NCBI GenBank assembly: GCA_033675265.1
Contig: JAUJYZ010001134.1
Span: forward strand, 186,001 to 250,000
From: Actinostola sp. cb2023
Taxonomy: Eukaryota; Cnidaria; Anthozoa; Actiniaria; Actinostolidae
Reading direction: 5' to 3'
Length of the DNA stretch: 64,000 nt
Positions 33,471-44,030 of the stretch are shown here, piece after piece; the stretch's first letter is position 1, and each line of letters starts with the position of its first letter. The notes beneath the pieces are model-generated. The model was not told the DNA's origin, did not search any database, and saw only the letters and a program-made list of their open reading frames with translations. The translations under genes were made by a program, and so were the position numbers.

Positions 33471-35499
33471 TCAGTCCATCGAAGTCCAACCGGACTGTGT
33501 CAAGTTTTCCTGGATATACACCTTCTTCACCGCAGACACATTCCGCATTAATGTGTACCCTTCCTCCCTCTGCAACACCACGCTTGCCCCTTTCCTTTCA
33601 ATGACAGTGTATGGATCAGGGTCAAACGCGGGCGTCAGCTTGTTGTCACGTTCAAGTTTCAGTAGTACTTGATCACCTTCTTGGATTGTTGATGGGGTCA
33701 AACCCCTCTTCTTGTCTGCATATTCCTTCATGTGTTGTTTCCGCTCCTTGTCAAACTGTAGAGCTGCACGTAGCGCTTCCGGTGTTTCCTTTGATGGAAG
33801 TTGTGGAACCTTCGTGCGAATTTCTCGACCGAAGAGAATCTTCGCAGGAGAGACACCTGTTGTCGCATGGGGCGTGGCCCGATAGTTGAGCAAAAAAATG
33901 TAGAGCTCCATCCTCCAATTCTTCCCTTCAACATGGGCTGTGCGAATCGCTTTCTCTACTGTCCGGTTGAACCGTTCAACCTGTGCATTTGCTTGTGGCC
34001 AGTATGGTGTCACTTTCCTGTGCTTTATGCCATTAGCCTCGAGATACTGCTCCATGCTGGCTGAAACCAGATTGGAGCCATTGTGTCACCTGTTCAGGTA
34101 ACCCGTGAACTGCAAATATCTTCTTTAAATGACTGACAATTACTTCAGAGGTTGTAGACCGTAGAATCTCAACTTCCGGCCAACGTGAACACGCATCCAT
34201 GCAGACCAACAAACTCTCACCTGTCGGGAAGGGACCACACAAATCGATGTGTACAACTTGCCATGGTCGGGCCGGCATGGCTGATGTACGCAGAGGTTCC
34301 GGTGGGGGCCTGATTGCCACTGATTGACATGGAATGCAACTCCGTATGAGCTTTTCAATGTCCGATCGATTGCTGGCCACCACACTTTCTCCCGCATCAT
34401 TTGCTTGGTACGAACTACTCCTTGATGTCCCTCATGTGCAATGTTCAATGTTGTCTGGCGCAGACTAGTAGGCATAACAATGCGATTTCCCCTCAGCACC
34501 AGACCGTTACTAACTGAGAGTTCCTCACGTATCCTAAGATATGGCTCTAATTCAGGAATACTCGGCCAAACATTAGACAACAAGCTCTGTTGGATTTGCT
34601 GTAGAGTGTTGTCCAACTTAGTCGCTTCCCCAATCTGTTCCGCACTCATGGCCTTGGGAATTGCATTCTTCGCAACATAGTCTATGTACTCTTCTGCTAT
34701 GTTCCGCTCTCTGTATGGTTGGTGTGCAATTGGTAGTCTTGACAATACATCAGCTGGGTTAGTTTTACCTTCCATGTGACAAATCTTGAAGCGATATGGT
34801 TGTAGCCTTAACACCCATCGTTCAATGCGAGCCGGAGGCTTGGCTCTGGGGCTATAGATAACTTCTAATGGCTTGTGATCCGTAAACAGAGTGAACTCTG
34901 TGCCATATAGATACAAGTGAAATTGCTCACACCCCCAGACCACTGCTAATGCCTCTTTCTCTGTTTGAGAGTAACGCCTCTCTACATCTGTCAGTGTCCT
35001 GCTGGCATATGCTACTGGTCGAGACACTCCATCTTGGCATTGTAAGAGGATAGCTCCTAGACCAACAGGGCTCGCATCCACCTGTAAGTGCGTTTCTGCA
35101 GCTGGGTCGTAGTGCGCCATCACACAGTCACTAGTGAGACTCGCCTTCAGTTTGTCAAATGAGTCCTGCTCTACTTGACCCCAGGACCACTCAGCATATT
35201 TCCGTGTAAGCTGTCGCAAAGGCTCCGACATAGTGGCAAACTCAGGAATAAAACGTGCGCAGTAATTGACCAGTCCAAGAAAACTTCGAACTTCCGCCGC
35301 ATTGGTCGGTGCTCGAGCTTCCTTGACTGCATCGATCTTTTTCTGATCGGGAGATAGTCCTGCCGCAGACACTTTAAATCCAAAGAAGACCAGCTCTGAA
35401 ACACTAAACACACATTTCTCCCTGTTCAGTGTAAGTCCCGAGTCCTGTAAGCGCTGTAGTGTTTGTTCAAGACTGCGGTCATGTTCCTCCTGAGTCTTA
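33471..35499 (-). pseudogene. Gypsy pol, second half: RT C-terminus, RNase H, integrase
   Basis: From 35499 downward: the RT thumb/connection (SGLTLNREKCVFSVSELVFF, then FLGLVNYCARFIPEF), RNase H (THLQVDASPVGLGAILLQ, FTLFTDHKPLEVI), the linker GKTNPADVLSRLP, the integrase zinc region (HEGHQG...CIPCQ), the catalytic block VHIDLCGPFPTGES, then the core DNGSN region and the final Glu region (PYWPQANAQVERFNRT). The C-terminal domain ends at 33471. A frameshift near 34380 and a small deletion at about 34083 disturb the integrase; the latter removes the Asp codon of the second catalytic motif. Upstream of 35499 the apparent ORF is read-through into the inserted element's TIR. Confidence 0.85.
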
Positions 35500-36213
35500 G
35501 TCGGGTCTGTTAGTGACATAAAATGTAGGGATCGTGCACTTCTGAGTAAAATCACCAAATTTGGCACAGATGTCCCTTGGGTCATACTGAACAAATTCAG
35601 AAGGGGTGCCAAAAGATTAGACAAACAGGGGGGGGGGGGGCCACAGCACCCCACACAATTCCCGGTACTTACTAACATAGGGGTAAAATAAGGCTTAAAT
35701 GAAACAGTAATCCAGGACACTTATAATATATAGCTAGCTAGTTTAAAAATCAATTTAAATATAATTCAATACAGCACACACTATTTTGAATGAAAAGAAG
35801 TCTGCTCAGGTAGGTACGATTTAAAATATTCCCTTTGGGGGAGGGGAGAGGCAATTTTGTCAATGGGTTTGATAATGACCCCAAATGATACATCCTTATT
35901 TCAATCTTTTTTTCTCTATCTCCCGTTTCTAACTATAAACACTACTGAAAAGCATGCTCCGAATACATATTTCATTTTTGTGTTGGTTAAACTAGTTCAT
36001 AAAAAACAGCTTCCCTATATAATTTTAACGAGTGAAATCTGTATGTACGCTTGCTAATAATTGATTAATCATGGCGTAACAAGAAATCAGAAGTAAAGAA
36101 CAGCCTCTTTACTGTTGGCTCTATTGACAACATAGATCATAACCCCTCGTCAACCACTGCATAAGGTTCATTTCATTTCATGGAACTGGAATAAGTATTT
36201 TCCAATTCCCAAC

Positions 36214-38663
36214 AGAAGAGTGTGTCAAGCAAGCCAATCAGCGGGCAGCTGGTGAAATGTCTATAAGCGATTCAGAAAGAGATATTACACTGCCGAATGA
36301 TTACGCACCAGTTGAAGCAGTCGCCTTTAAGATATCAGAAGTGAATATCCCTCTTCGATTGCAAGTTAGAGAAAGCTAAAACGATACCTCCCAATTTCCA
36401 GATGCCATTTCAAAGGAACCATACCCAGAAATCAGAGACATGCCTGGTCGCGCAGCTCATTATTCATAAGCTTTTCGTACATTTACATATCAAAGAGAAA
36501 GAGTAGAAATGTATGGCAAAACATAGAAAATCAGAAATATCTGAAGAACTAAACTTCGGATGCAAACTCCCGATAGCTAATTCACAAGTTTAATGTTTTG
36601 GCTGCTCGAATCGAGTACACTTCTTACAAACAAGCGAAAATAAAGTATGTCAAAATCGATTTCAAAAATCGCTCTCTCAACAACATCTCACCTCTGTCTG
36701 TTACTGTAAAAGGCCGCCAAATTGAGTAAATTCCTAAAAGTTGGAGTCCGGTAGCAGCTTCTTCGAGCGTGGTACACACTTTCCCGATAGCTAGTTCGAA
36801 AGGACATCATCCAAACTCACAGAATATCACACTTGTTTGGCCATAAATTCCACTTCTAATATGCCAAAATCCAGCCAAATATAAGCTAAATTCCACTTTC
36901 GCCGATACAGAAGCATACTGATTAAATATACTGTTTTCACCGTAGTTTATCACACGGTGAAAGCTAATGTCAAGACTATTTGGATCGCCATGTTTACATA
37001 AGTAGCCTGGCCTGTTAGATTACACAGGAAACCCTGAGATAATTAGCTGAGTTAGCTCAAAAAAAGAGAAATAGGAGAGACGATGGAGGAGAGGGGGTTC
37101 AACTTTGGGCTTCCTGTGGTAAATACCATTTTTGTATCTTTTTGCTAAATTTGCAATTATTTTAAAATTTAGAGGCTGTATGATCAAGATCGCTTCACAG
37201 TATTAGTTTGTGATTCAGATTTCACATAGTTTACATGAATTTGAGCATAATCGTTTGATTCTGGGTAACTCCGCTGACACAAATAATCGTAGACGCAAAA
37301 TGTCTCTGATTTCTGGCAATGAACATTGGCTTGAACACTACCGGAAGCACTTAGATACAGAGCTCACTAAAGGCAGTTATGTGTTCTGGGCTGGATATCA
37401 TGCATCTTTGAGATAATCCAGAAGACGTCCTACGCTCTGTTTAAGTGGAATCTTACCTCTCTTTGATGAGAAAGCAGCGACAGTATCAATGATGAAGCAT
37501 GGCCGCTTAGACGTTCAGAGGAAAGTAACATACTATCTTAATCCTTGAGAAGGTCAGGACTGTTACCGTGTGTGACCAGCCTTTGCTCGCCATTGCTATA
37601 AAGTATATTCAATGGAAGTGGCCTGAAAGCTATTGAGAAGACGTGCACATTGTGATGCTAGGCGGCATCCACATAGAGATGGCGCTATGGTCTGCTTGCG
37701 GTGATCTCCTGGAAGCATCAGGCTGGACAACTGCTCTGACGGAGGCTGGTGTATCATCATCTGGTACCTCTGAGGCCTTCCTCAAAGTGTCGCCTTTAGC
37801 AAAACAAGGCTCGCGCACCAGATAACATGTGCTGCTCTACATGTACGCTACTTCATAATGCTTACGAACAACTAGACGGTTAACGATGATATACAGAATT
37901 GGCAGAATGACATGTTGAGGTCTAGTCCAACATTCAAGTTCTGGCATATGATCATGAATTAGAACTCGGTCCTACAGGCGCTTGGTCCTTGGTTCTTCGC
38001 CCTCGACCATACAAATTAACTCCAGATATATGGCTTCAGTTGCATATTAGAGACATGGAAAAACTACCCGACTCGATCCAAGACAAGTTCAAAGAGTGCT
38101 GGGTAATCCACAAAACTTCAAACAAGTTTTCGAGCATTCCAATAGACCAAGCGCATGAGCAGAAAAATGCTATCTTGAAAGGTTCAGGTGGAATCATCGG
38201 ACTAACTGAGAACCCAGTCGCATCTAGTAGGAGATGGTTGGTGGCTGGGCCAGAGGGTAGGGTTAGTGGATTAGTGGCGCACTGTTTGGAACAGTCCAAA
38301 GATGCCTCTGCCTCATCATACACGAGAATAGAGAACACCACGAGCAAGGACTGTCTACGCAGAGGAATTTCACGACCAATATGAAGAGTCTTGTTAGCAC
38401 AATAGCCGAATCCATTTTTGTATGATTGTCCTGAGCTGGTTGTGCTTGACACATGCAACTGCACCGACGAGTCGGTTGTGAAAACCGTGCGAACTGCAGA
38501 ATTGGGATCTAGGCAGTACAAGAGGTACATTAAAGATGTCATCCAGAACAAGACAGTGTCAGTTCGTGATATTCTTTCAAATAATGTTCTGCCTTTGTTC
38601 AAGCGACAGCAGCCAAAGCAAATCTCCAAAGCATCTCTCAAGCTATCGGCTGTAACAAGTTAA
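36214..38663 (+). pseudogene. Decayed ORF of an uncharacterised repetitive family
   Basis: Pieces in several frames occur in family order: VKQANQRAAGEMSISDSERD and LPNDYAPVEAVAFK (36220-36330); EHWLEHYRKHLDTEL...FWAGYHASL (37318-37415); SGILPLFDEKAATVSMMKHG (37442-37510); HIVMLGGIHIEMALWSACGD and SGWTTALTEAGVSSSGTSEA (37645-37780); VIHKTSNKFSSIPIDQAHEQ plus GLTENP (38100-38215); CPELVVLDTCNC and ESVVKTVRTAELGSRQYKRY, then VLPLFKRQQPK (38420-38620). I recall intact homologues in coral genomes without functional annotation. More than five frameshifts or stops are present. It is the only gene native to the long-TIR element, so it may be that element's own protein. Confidence 0.5.
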
Positions 38664-38702
38664 CTTCCCTGTGTTTGCAGTTATCAAAACATTTGTTGTA
38701 GT

Positions 38703-39489
38703 GCTTTATAACATGAACAGCAGCGCTATAAGCGTAAACACAGCCGGCTTTCTTGGTGCATGCACAACTCTCTTCTGAGAACGCTTGATAACATCCCACC
38801 TACAGTACATGTACAGAGGTACATGTATGCTAGCTTTGATACGACTAAGAACTCTAAAGATTGTTCCTGACCCGGCTGGGTAATTTTGGTTGGAAAATAG
38901 TACCCCGTTAGATCGTGCCAAGAACATTCCTACTTCCACTGGTGGAAAAGAACTGGAAAGGCAACGCGTCATCTCGGACCTAAGAATTAATGGTTACACG
39001 AAGGGTTTCATCGACAGTCAATTGAACAAACCAAGTAAACATAGAACTGATCCCCCTAACGAAACCAAAGGGTTCGCTGTCATACCCTACGTAAAGGGTG
39101 TATCGGAAAGGGTGAAGAGAGTGTTAAAACGTCACAATATAATGACCGCTTTCAAACCCATACGCACTCTGGCACATTTCCACACAAAAAAACACAAAGA
39201 TCGTCCTACAGAAGCGCAACAAAAAGGCATTGTATACGAGGTCAAATGCAAGTCTTGTGATTTCACATACATCGGTGAATCAAAAAGATCTTGGAAATCA
39301 AGAGGAGCTGGACATAGACCTGGAACATCTGCAAGCAAAGAATCTACAATAAAAGATAATGCGGAAATTACTGGACATGACATTCATCCCAACTATGTAG
39401 AACTTTTGGAACGTGGAGTATTGAACCGGAAGAAATGACTGTTTTTGGAATCTTGGCATTCCACTGTGGACAAGGGTATACAAATCCTT
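38703..39489 (+). pseudogene. Penelope-like element 3' part with GIY-YIG endonuclease
   Basis: The frame 38890-39438 begins LDRAKNIPTST and has the linker KGFAVIPYVKGVSERVKRVL, then KGIVYEVKCKSCDFTYIGES KRSW, where FTYIGESKRSWKSR is the GIY-YIG core, followed by the downstream His and Glu (TGHDIHPNYVELLERG). A TGA at 39436 interrupts the last block, after which LFLESWHSTVDK continues in frame. The fragment breaks at 39489, where the CACTA element begins; its tail (gaagactacaggacgtagtc) resumes at 49439. The RT upstream of 38703 is lost. Confidence 0.75.
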
Positions 39490-39529
39490 CACAGCATGAA
39501 AATACATATTTACAGTTCAGTAAATCAAA

Positions 39530-39830
39530 CGTAAAGATGCTGTAAAGAAGCAATTAACGCATCTTTACGGTAATCTTTACACATCCGTAAATATTGTATT
39601 TACGGCAGTTTTACGGAGCTCGTAAAGATGCGTCGAGACATAATTTACGCGTCCTTTACGCGTCGTGAAGATCGTAAATGGCATATTTACGCGTAAATAC
39701 GCTATCACAACGATTGCGTAAATATAATGTTTACGTTCTTTACGCTTTCTTTACGCTTTCTTTACGGTTCTTAAAATTCACTGCATAAACTTATTTACGA
39801 ATTTATCGCGCTCTTTACGGTAGAAAAACG
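39530..39830. repeat. CACTA left subterminal repeat region
   Basis: Many cgtaaa / tttacg words in both orientations (e.g. aacgcatctttacgg, gcgtaaatacgc) occur within 300 bp. The motif matches the right-end array, suggesting a transposase-binding site cluster. Confidence 0.75.
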
Positions 39831-40304
39831 CACATTATTATTATATTGATAAATGCGGTGGCCATATATATACAGCGCAGCGCCAAAAAAAGCATGAAAT
39901 AAATTTCTATTACTTTTCTAGAATAAAATAGTGGAAACAATTGAAATTATCTTATTCAAATATTTTATTAAAATTCTGATATAAATACAACATTCTTAAA
40001 ACACAGAATAAATTTTCAGCAAATTACGATTTTCTTAAAAAAATGTGTTAAAACTGTCTTATCGTTGTGCTTTTAAAATGCATAATAATACTATATTGGA
40101 AATACGGTACTTAGTATACATGTAGCCTGCATGAAGGTGGGCTAATTAAACAGTAACAATATTGAATTTCAATTATAACTTTAAAATTTGACTTAAAAAA
40201 AATAATATCATTAATTAATTTAAAAAGCAATACATGCCAAAAATAATACTGTATTGCAACTAGGTATTAATTTTACATCAAGTCAAAATGGAAAATAAAT
40301 ATAA

Positions 40305-43300
40305 TTACTTAAATAGAGCTTTACGTGATGCCCCAGCAGCTCTTTGTGGACCTGGGGTGCTTGTTGCAATCGGCTGTTGTTTGATAGCCCACAAAGGTGG
40401 ACTATTAGGAGCTAGTCTTGTTGACGGGTCTGGGTGAGGATATCTCTTTACAGAGATCGTTGCCCGACTGTCGATCCTGTAGACTTTGTCAAGCTTCTGC
40501 TTGACGCCCGTCAGTTTCTCACTCTCCCATTTTAGTCTTTTCACAAAGAAACGTTTCTTTTTGGACCCGTCCTTTCGTTTTTCAGCTTCGCTCTCATCAG
40601 AGCTTGCATACTCGTTCGTCTGTACTTCCTTGATTGCCTCTCTTGTTTCCTCACTACACTGCATTCTTTCCAGAGCCCAAATTCTGTGAGCCACTTTCTA
40701 TAAGATAATTAATAAAATTGTAACATTGTTATCTCTAATGAAAAGCAAATTGGAAGGTAGGAAAATGGTCTCCCCTCATAGTGAGGGAACAGCAGATGCT
40801 GACTGTCATGCATCAAGTATGTGTCATTTTGACATGATATACACCGAATCGAAATATGGCGGCCAATTTGAATAACTATTGTTCCTGACTGAGGGTTCTC
40901 ACCCCAGACATCTTGTGGGGCTGGAACAATAAAATATGTTTGAATGACAAACAATTTCATTTTCAACATGAAACAGTCGAAAATACTTACTTCTCTTAAG
41001 CGCCCTTGCCTCCGGCAGACGGTTCTGTGATCAATGCCCTCGTTGTTAGGCTTCCTTGATTTGTAATCTTTCAAAGACCTCAGATAGGTTGTGAAGGCAG
41101 CTGAAAAGTGAATTTAATAAAACAATAATCTTAAGACTTGAATAGCATTATAACACAATGATTACCAAGTTTACACCTCATATACAATACACTGGGAAAC
41201 CAGAGAGTATCTTACTCTCCCACTGTGTTTATGAATTGCAAAGCCATGATTGCAAAGCTTGGCTCATTATAACACATGTCCATCGTCAACACAACCTCAG
41301 CGAAGTCTTGTCACGAAGCATCAAGCAAAGTTTTTCTACACTACATGCACAACAGTTGCTTTGGCTCAACCGTCCTTTCAAGTAACAGCAGCAGTACAGA
41401 AAAACAATGTCAGTCATTGCTAAAATTTATAACCTATTGATTTTTTATTGTCGACCTTTCGGACTAAGCGTCCATCTTCAGGACAAGAAATGTACAAAGT
41501 ATGTAAGCAAACAAACGAGAAGAGATGTTGAGGCCCGTGCAAACGGTACCAACATGTTTGTTCGTTTGTTTGCTTACGTACTTTGTACATTTCTTGTCCT
41601 GAAGAAGGACGCTTAGTTCGAAAGTTCGACAATAAAAAATTAATAGGTTGAAGATACATATAAATTTTAGCAATGAAGAATCCAACCTACAATGTCAGTC
41701 ATCTTAGTGAGGGTCAGATGAAGCCTCCAATCCACTTTGATTCCCTTTTAGTTTTTCAACAACTGTACTATCCAGAATGTCCAAGTTGTAGTTTTGTCGA
41801 GCGCTCGTAATCGATGTGTCGGCTGCTAAGCACTCAAGAAGCAACAGTCGCACTCGGCTACACCTCGTGTGACTCTTACACTTCTTTCGTGCTTAGCAAC
41901 CTCCCGCGTGCATCCAGAACTGGATATATGCACGCTAAGCATTGACCATTCCTTAAGTAACGCTTGCATGTTGTGCTTGCGTCACCACTTTTCCCAGTGA
42001 GAACATGCATGACGCAAGCATTAGCAACATATGCAGACTCAGTGCTTGTCTTTTGCACTGAGTCTGCATACATGTATGTTGCTTATGCTTGCATTGCTAG
42101 TGAGAACCAGTGGTCAAACATTTGAGCATCATACTGTAATACTTCAACATATTTAGAAATGTATACACTGCATTTGTCTATATTTTGACAAACCTTTTAT
42201 CTGTGCATTGCTCCAAGGGCATTTATTTTCTCCTCCTTGATCGATTACAATACACTTTGTTAATTTCTTCAACACTTGTCTGTTTCCAGAAGAAGTAATC
42301 CTGTTTATTAAACACACATAACTCATGTTAAAATAACACATCAATAATAATACATTCTAAAAGGAGGTACATAGCAGCTGTACATAGCCATAGGTTTCAA
42401 TATTTTTTAAATTAAAGCAAGTTTGTAGCTGTAGTACAACATGCTTCTAATTCGAATTCTTGGTGCCTGGCCAGCAGTAAAATGGGAAGTAGCCATTGGG
42501 AGGCGAACTCCAATTGTAATTACTACTGAAAGTGTGTATTAATTTAAGCTTACCTTTCATTTAAGTGAAATCCTTTGAAGGTGGAATCCTCTTTCAGCAG
42601 ATCAGTGTACATATCACGGCAATCAGTCTGAAATTCAAAGCAAAATATATCTCAACAACGATGCAAATAAGAATACCTGCAGCGTATTCTGCAGTTGAAC
42701 TCAAATGGTTGATTAAAAACATGCAAACTCCCTGAAAACTGCCACACAAAATTCTCAATTCAATTCATGTCACCAATGTCAGCCATCTTGGATATAACAC
42801 AGGATACCCAATACACGGTTATTTGTCATTCCCAGTCCTGCTCTGACAAGTTCTTCGACAAGCGCGTCATTCTCGTACCCAGAGCCCACTCGTAATGCAC
42901 GCGCGTCTTTTCACCACAGGTAGCCCAAGCTATTAATGAGAGGCTTGTATCGAGCTATATATAAGAGTTTGTATGGGACTTTAGGCTCTGGTCGATAATT
43001 CCGTAAATAATAGGGCAAAAGTCCCATACAAACTCTTATATATAGCTCGATACAAGCCTCTCATTAATAGCTTGGGCTACCTGTGCTTTTCACTAGCTTT
43101 TCACGCCGCTTTTCACTACTATTTTGAATAGGTAAAGTAGTCTTTCTACAGTAGATCTAGCGAACATTTTAATACATGAGATCAAAATCTAGTAACATAA
43201 AAAACCTTCTCTTTCTCACAGTAAATATCAGTCTGAAATAAATCTGGAATAACGCAACACGCTCTAGAAAAATTCCGACAACACTGCTGTGTTTGATCCG

Positions 43301-43688
43301 ACAGATCAGATTCAGTGCCATGTTTGAGTTTATAGTTTATACTCGATTGATCGTTGTATAAAATGCTTGCAAAACTGACAGATCGTGACTAACACTAACA
43401 TAAAACATTCTTTATTCAACAAACTAAAATTGATGATGCACGTACCCGACATTGTCTTGGCGTTCTTGGCTTATTCTCAGCTGTCTTCGACCTTCGACTG
43501 ACTCGACCATCGCCTTCTTGATCTTCGACTTTCCTGGTCAGATTTTCTACTCTTTCAGATAGTATTTCAAGCTTTTTAGCACTCTCTGTGTCTCCTTTTT
43601 GAATCTGCTCACACAGAGAACGGTTTTCATCCACTGTCTTTTGGAGTAGGATTGCATATTTGTCGTTCAATGAAATTTCTTGCGCCAT
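40305..43688 (-). CDS. CACTA companion protein, unknown function, 308 aa
   Basis: Five exons (43446-43688, 42554-42627, 42194-42300, 40991-41100, 40305-40697) join in phase to a 308-residue frame without a stop. The N-terminus is a coiled coil (LSERVENLTRKVEDQEGDGR) followed by a basic stretch (RRSKTAENKPRTPRQCR). The middle has TDLLKEDSTFKGFHLNER, QVLKKLTKCIVIDQGG and TYLRSLKDYKSRKPNN...RTVCRRQGRL, suggesting a compact helical, possibly DNA-binding domain. The C-terminal exon starts KVAHRIWALERMQC and is Glu/Lys-rich, then Pro-rich. I do not recognise the domain. Its divergent position beside the transposase parallels plant TnpA/TnpD pairs, so a role in binding the subterminal repeats is plausible but inferred. 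Introns host several MITEs. Confidence 0.65.
41404..41702. repeat. Intronic foldback with Penelope-like terminal sequence
   Basis: About 120-bp inverted arms carry cggactaagcgtccatcttc on one side and gaagaaggacgcttagttcg on the other, words typical of Penelope-like 3' ends. The unit is flanked by the direct repeat acaatgtcagtcat (41404-41417 and 41689-41702), a likely 14-bp target duplication. It lies in intron 4 of the companion gene. Confidence 0.65.
42005..42100. repeat. Hairpin repeat
   Basis: gcagactcagtgc ... gcactgagtctgc with outer gcaagcat / atgcttgc pairing; the loop is about 10 nt. It is intronic. A further imperfect hairpin (gctaagcac...gtgcttagc) lies at about 41820-41898. Confidence 0.6.
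42915..43085. mobile_element. hAT-like MITE, 171 bp, 8-bp target duplication
   Basis: The ~66-bp inverted arms begin cacaggtagcccaagctatt. Perfect flanking duplication cttttcac at 42907-42914 and 43086-43093. An 8-bp duplication points to hAT-type mobilisation. It is inserted in intron 1 of the CACTA companion gene. Confidence 0.8.
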
Positions 43689-44030
43689 TTCTAAAACATG
43701 TGAGTCGGCAAGCGAAGAATTCAAGTGAAGCAGAAGGTCGATCTCTAGAAGGACGCCGTTTCAGTTAAGGAACTCTGCAGTAATTGGTTAAAAAATATCT
43801 CACCTATCTATCACCTTTCTGATTGGTTAAGTTATATTTTCCTTTGCACATTTGGCGCGAAATCTCTGCACGAAAGTATCCGAACATGACCCGACGACTA
43901 GAACCCGAAAGAGCTAGCGATCGTTTCAAATCGGGTAACCTTGACAACATGATCTTAACAATAGCCTGCGTTGCTGTCAGTCAGCAGTTTTCATCAAAAG
44001 TATACTTGAATCTCAGAGAAAAGCGATGTA
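43689..44030. promoter_or_regulatory. Bidirectional promoter region of CACTA genes
   Basis: 342 bp separate the two divergent ATGs (43688 minus, 44031 plus). No TATA box is clear; AT-rich words ttatattttcc lie near 43829. Function is inferred from gene arrangement only. Confidence 0.45.

Noticed and set aside
34140..35720. Single gypsy ORF starting at 35720
   Set aside because: Codons above 35499 are read from the TIR of the inserted element, not from gypsy.
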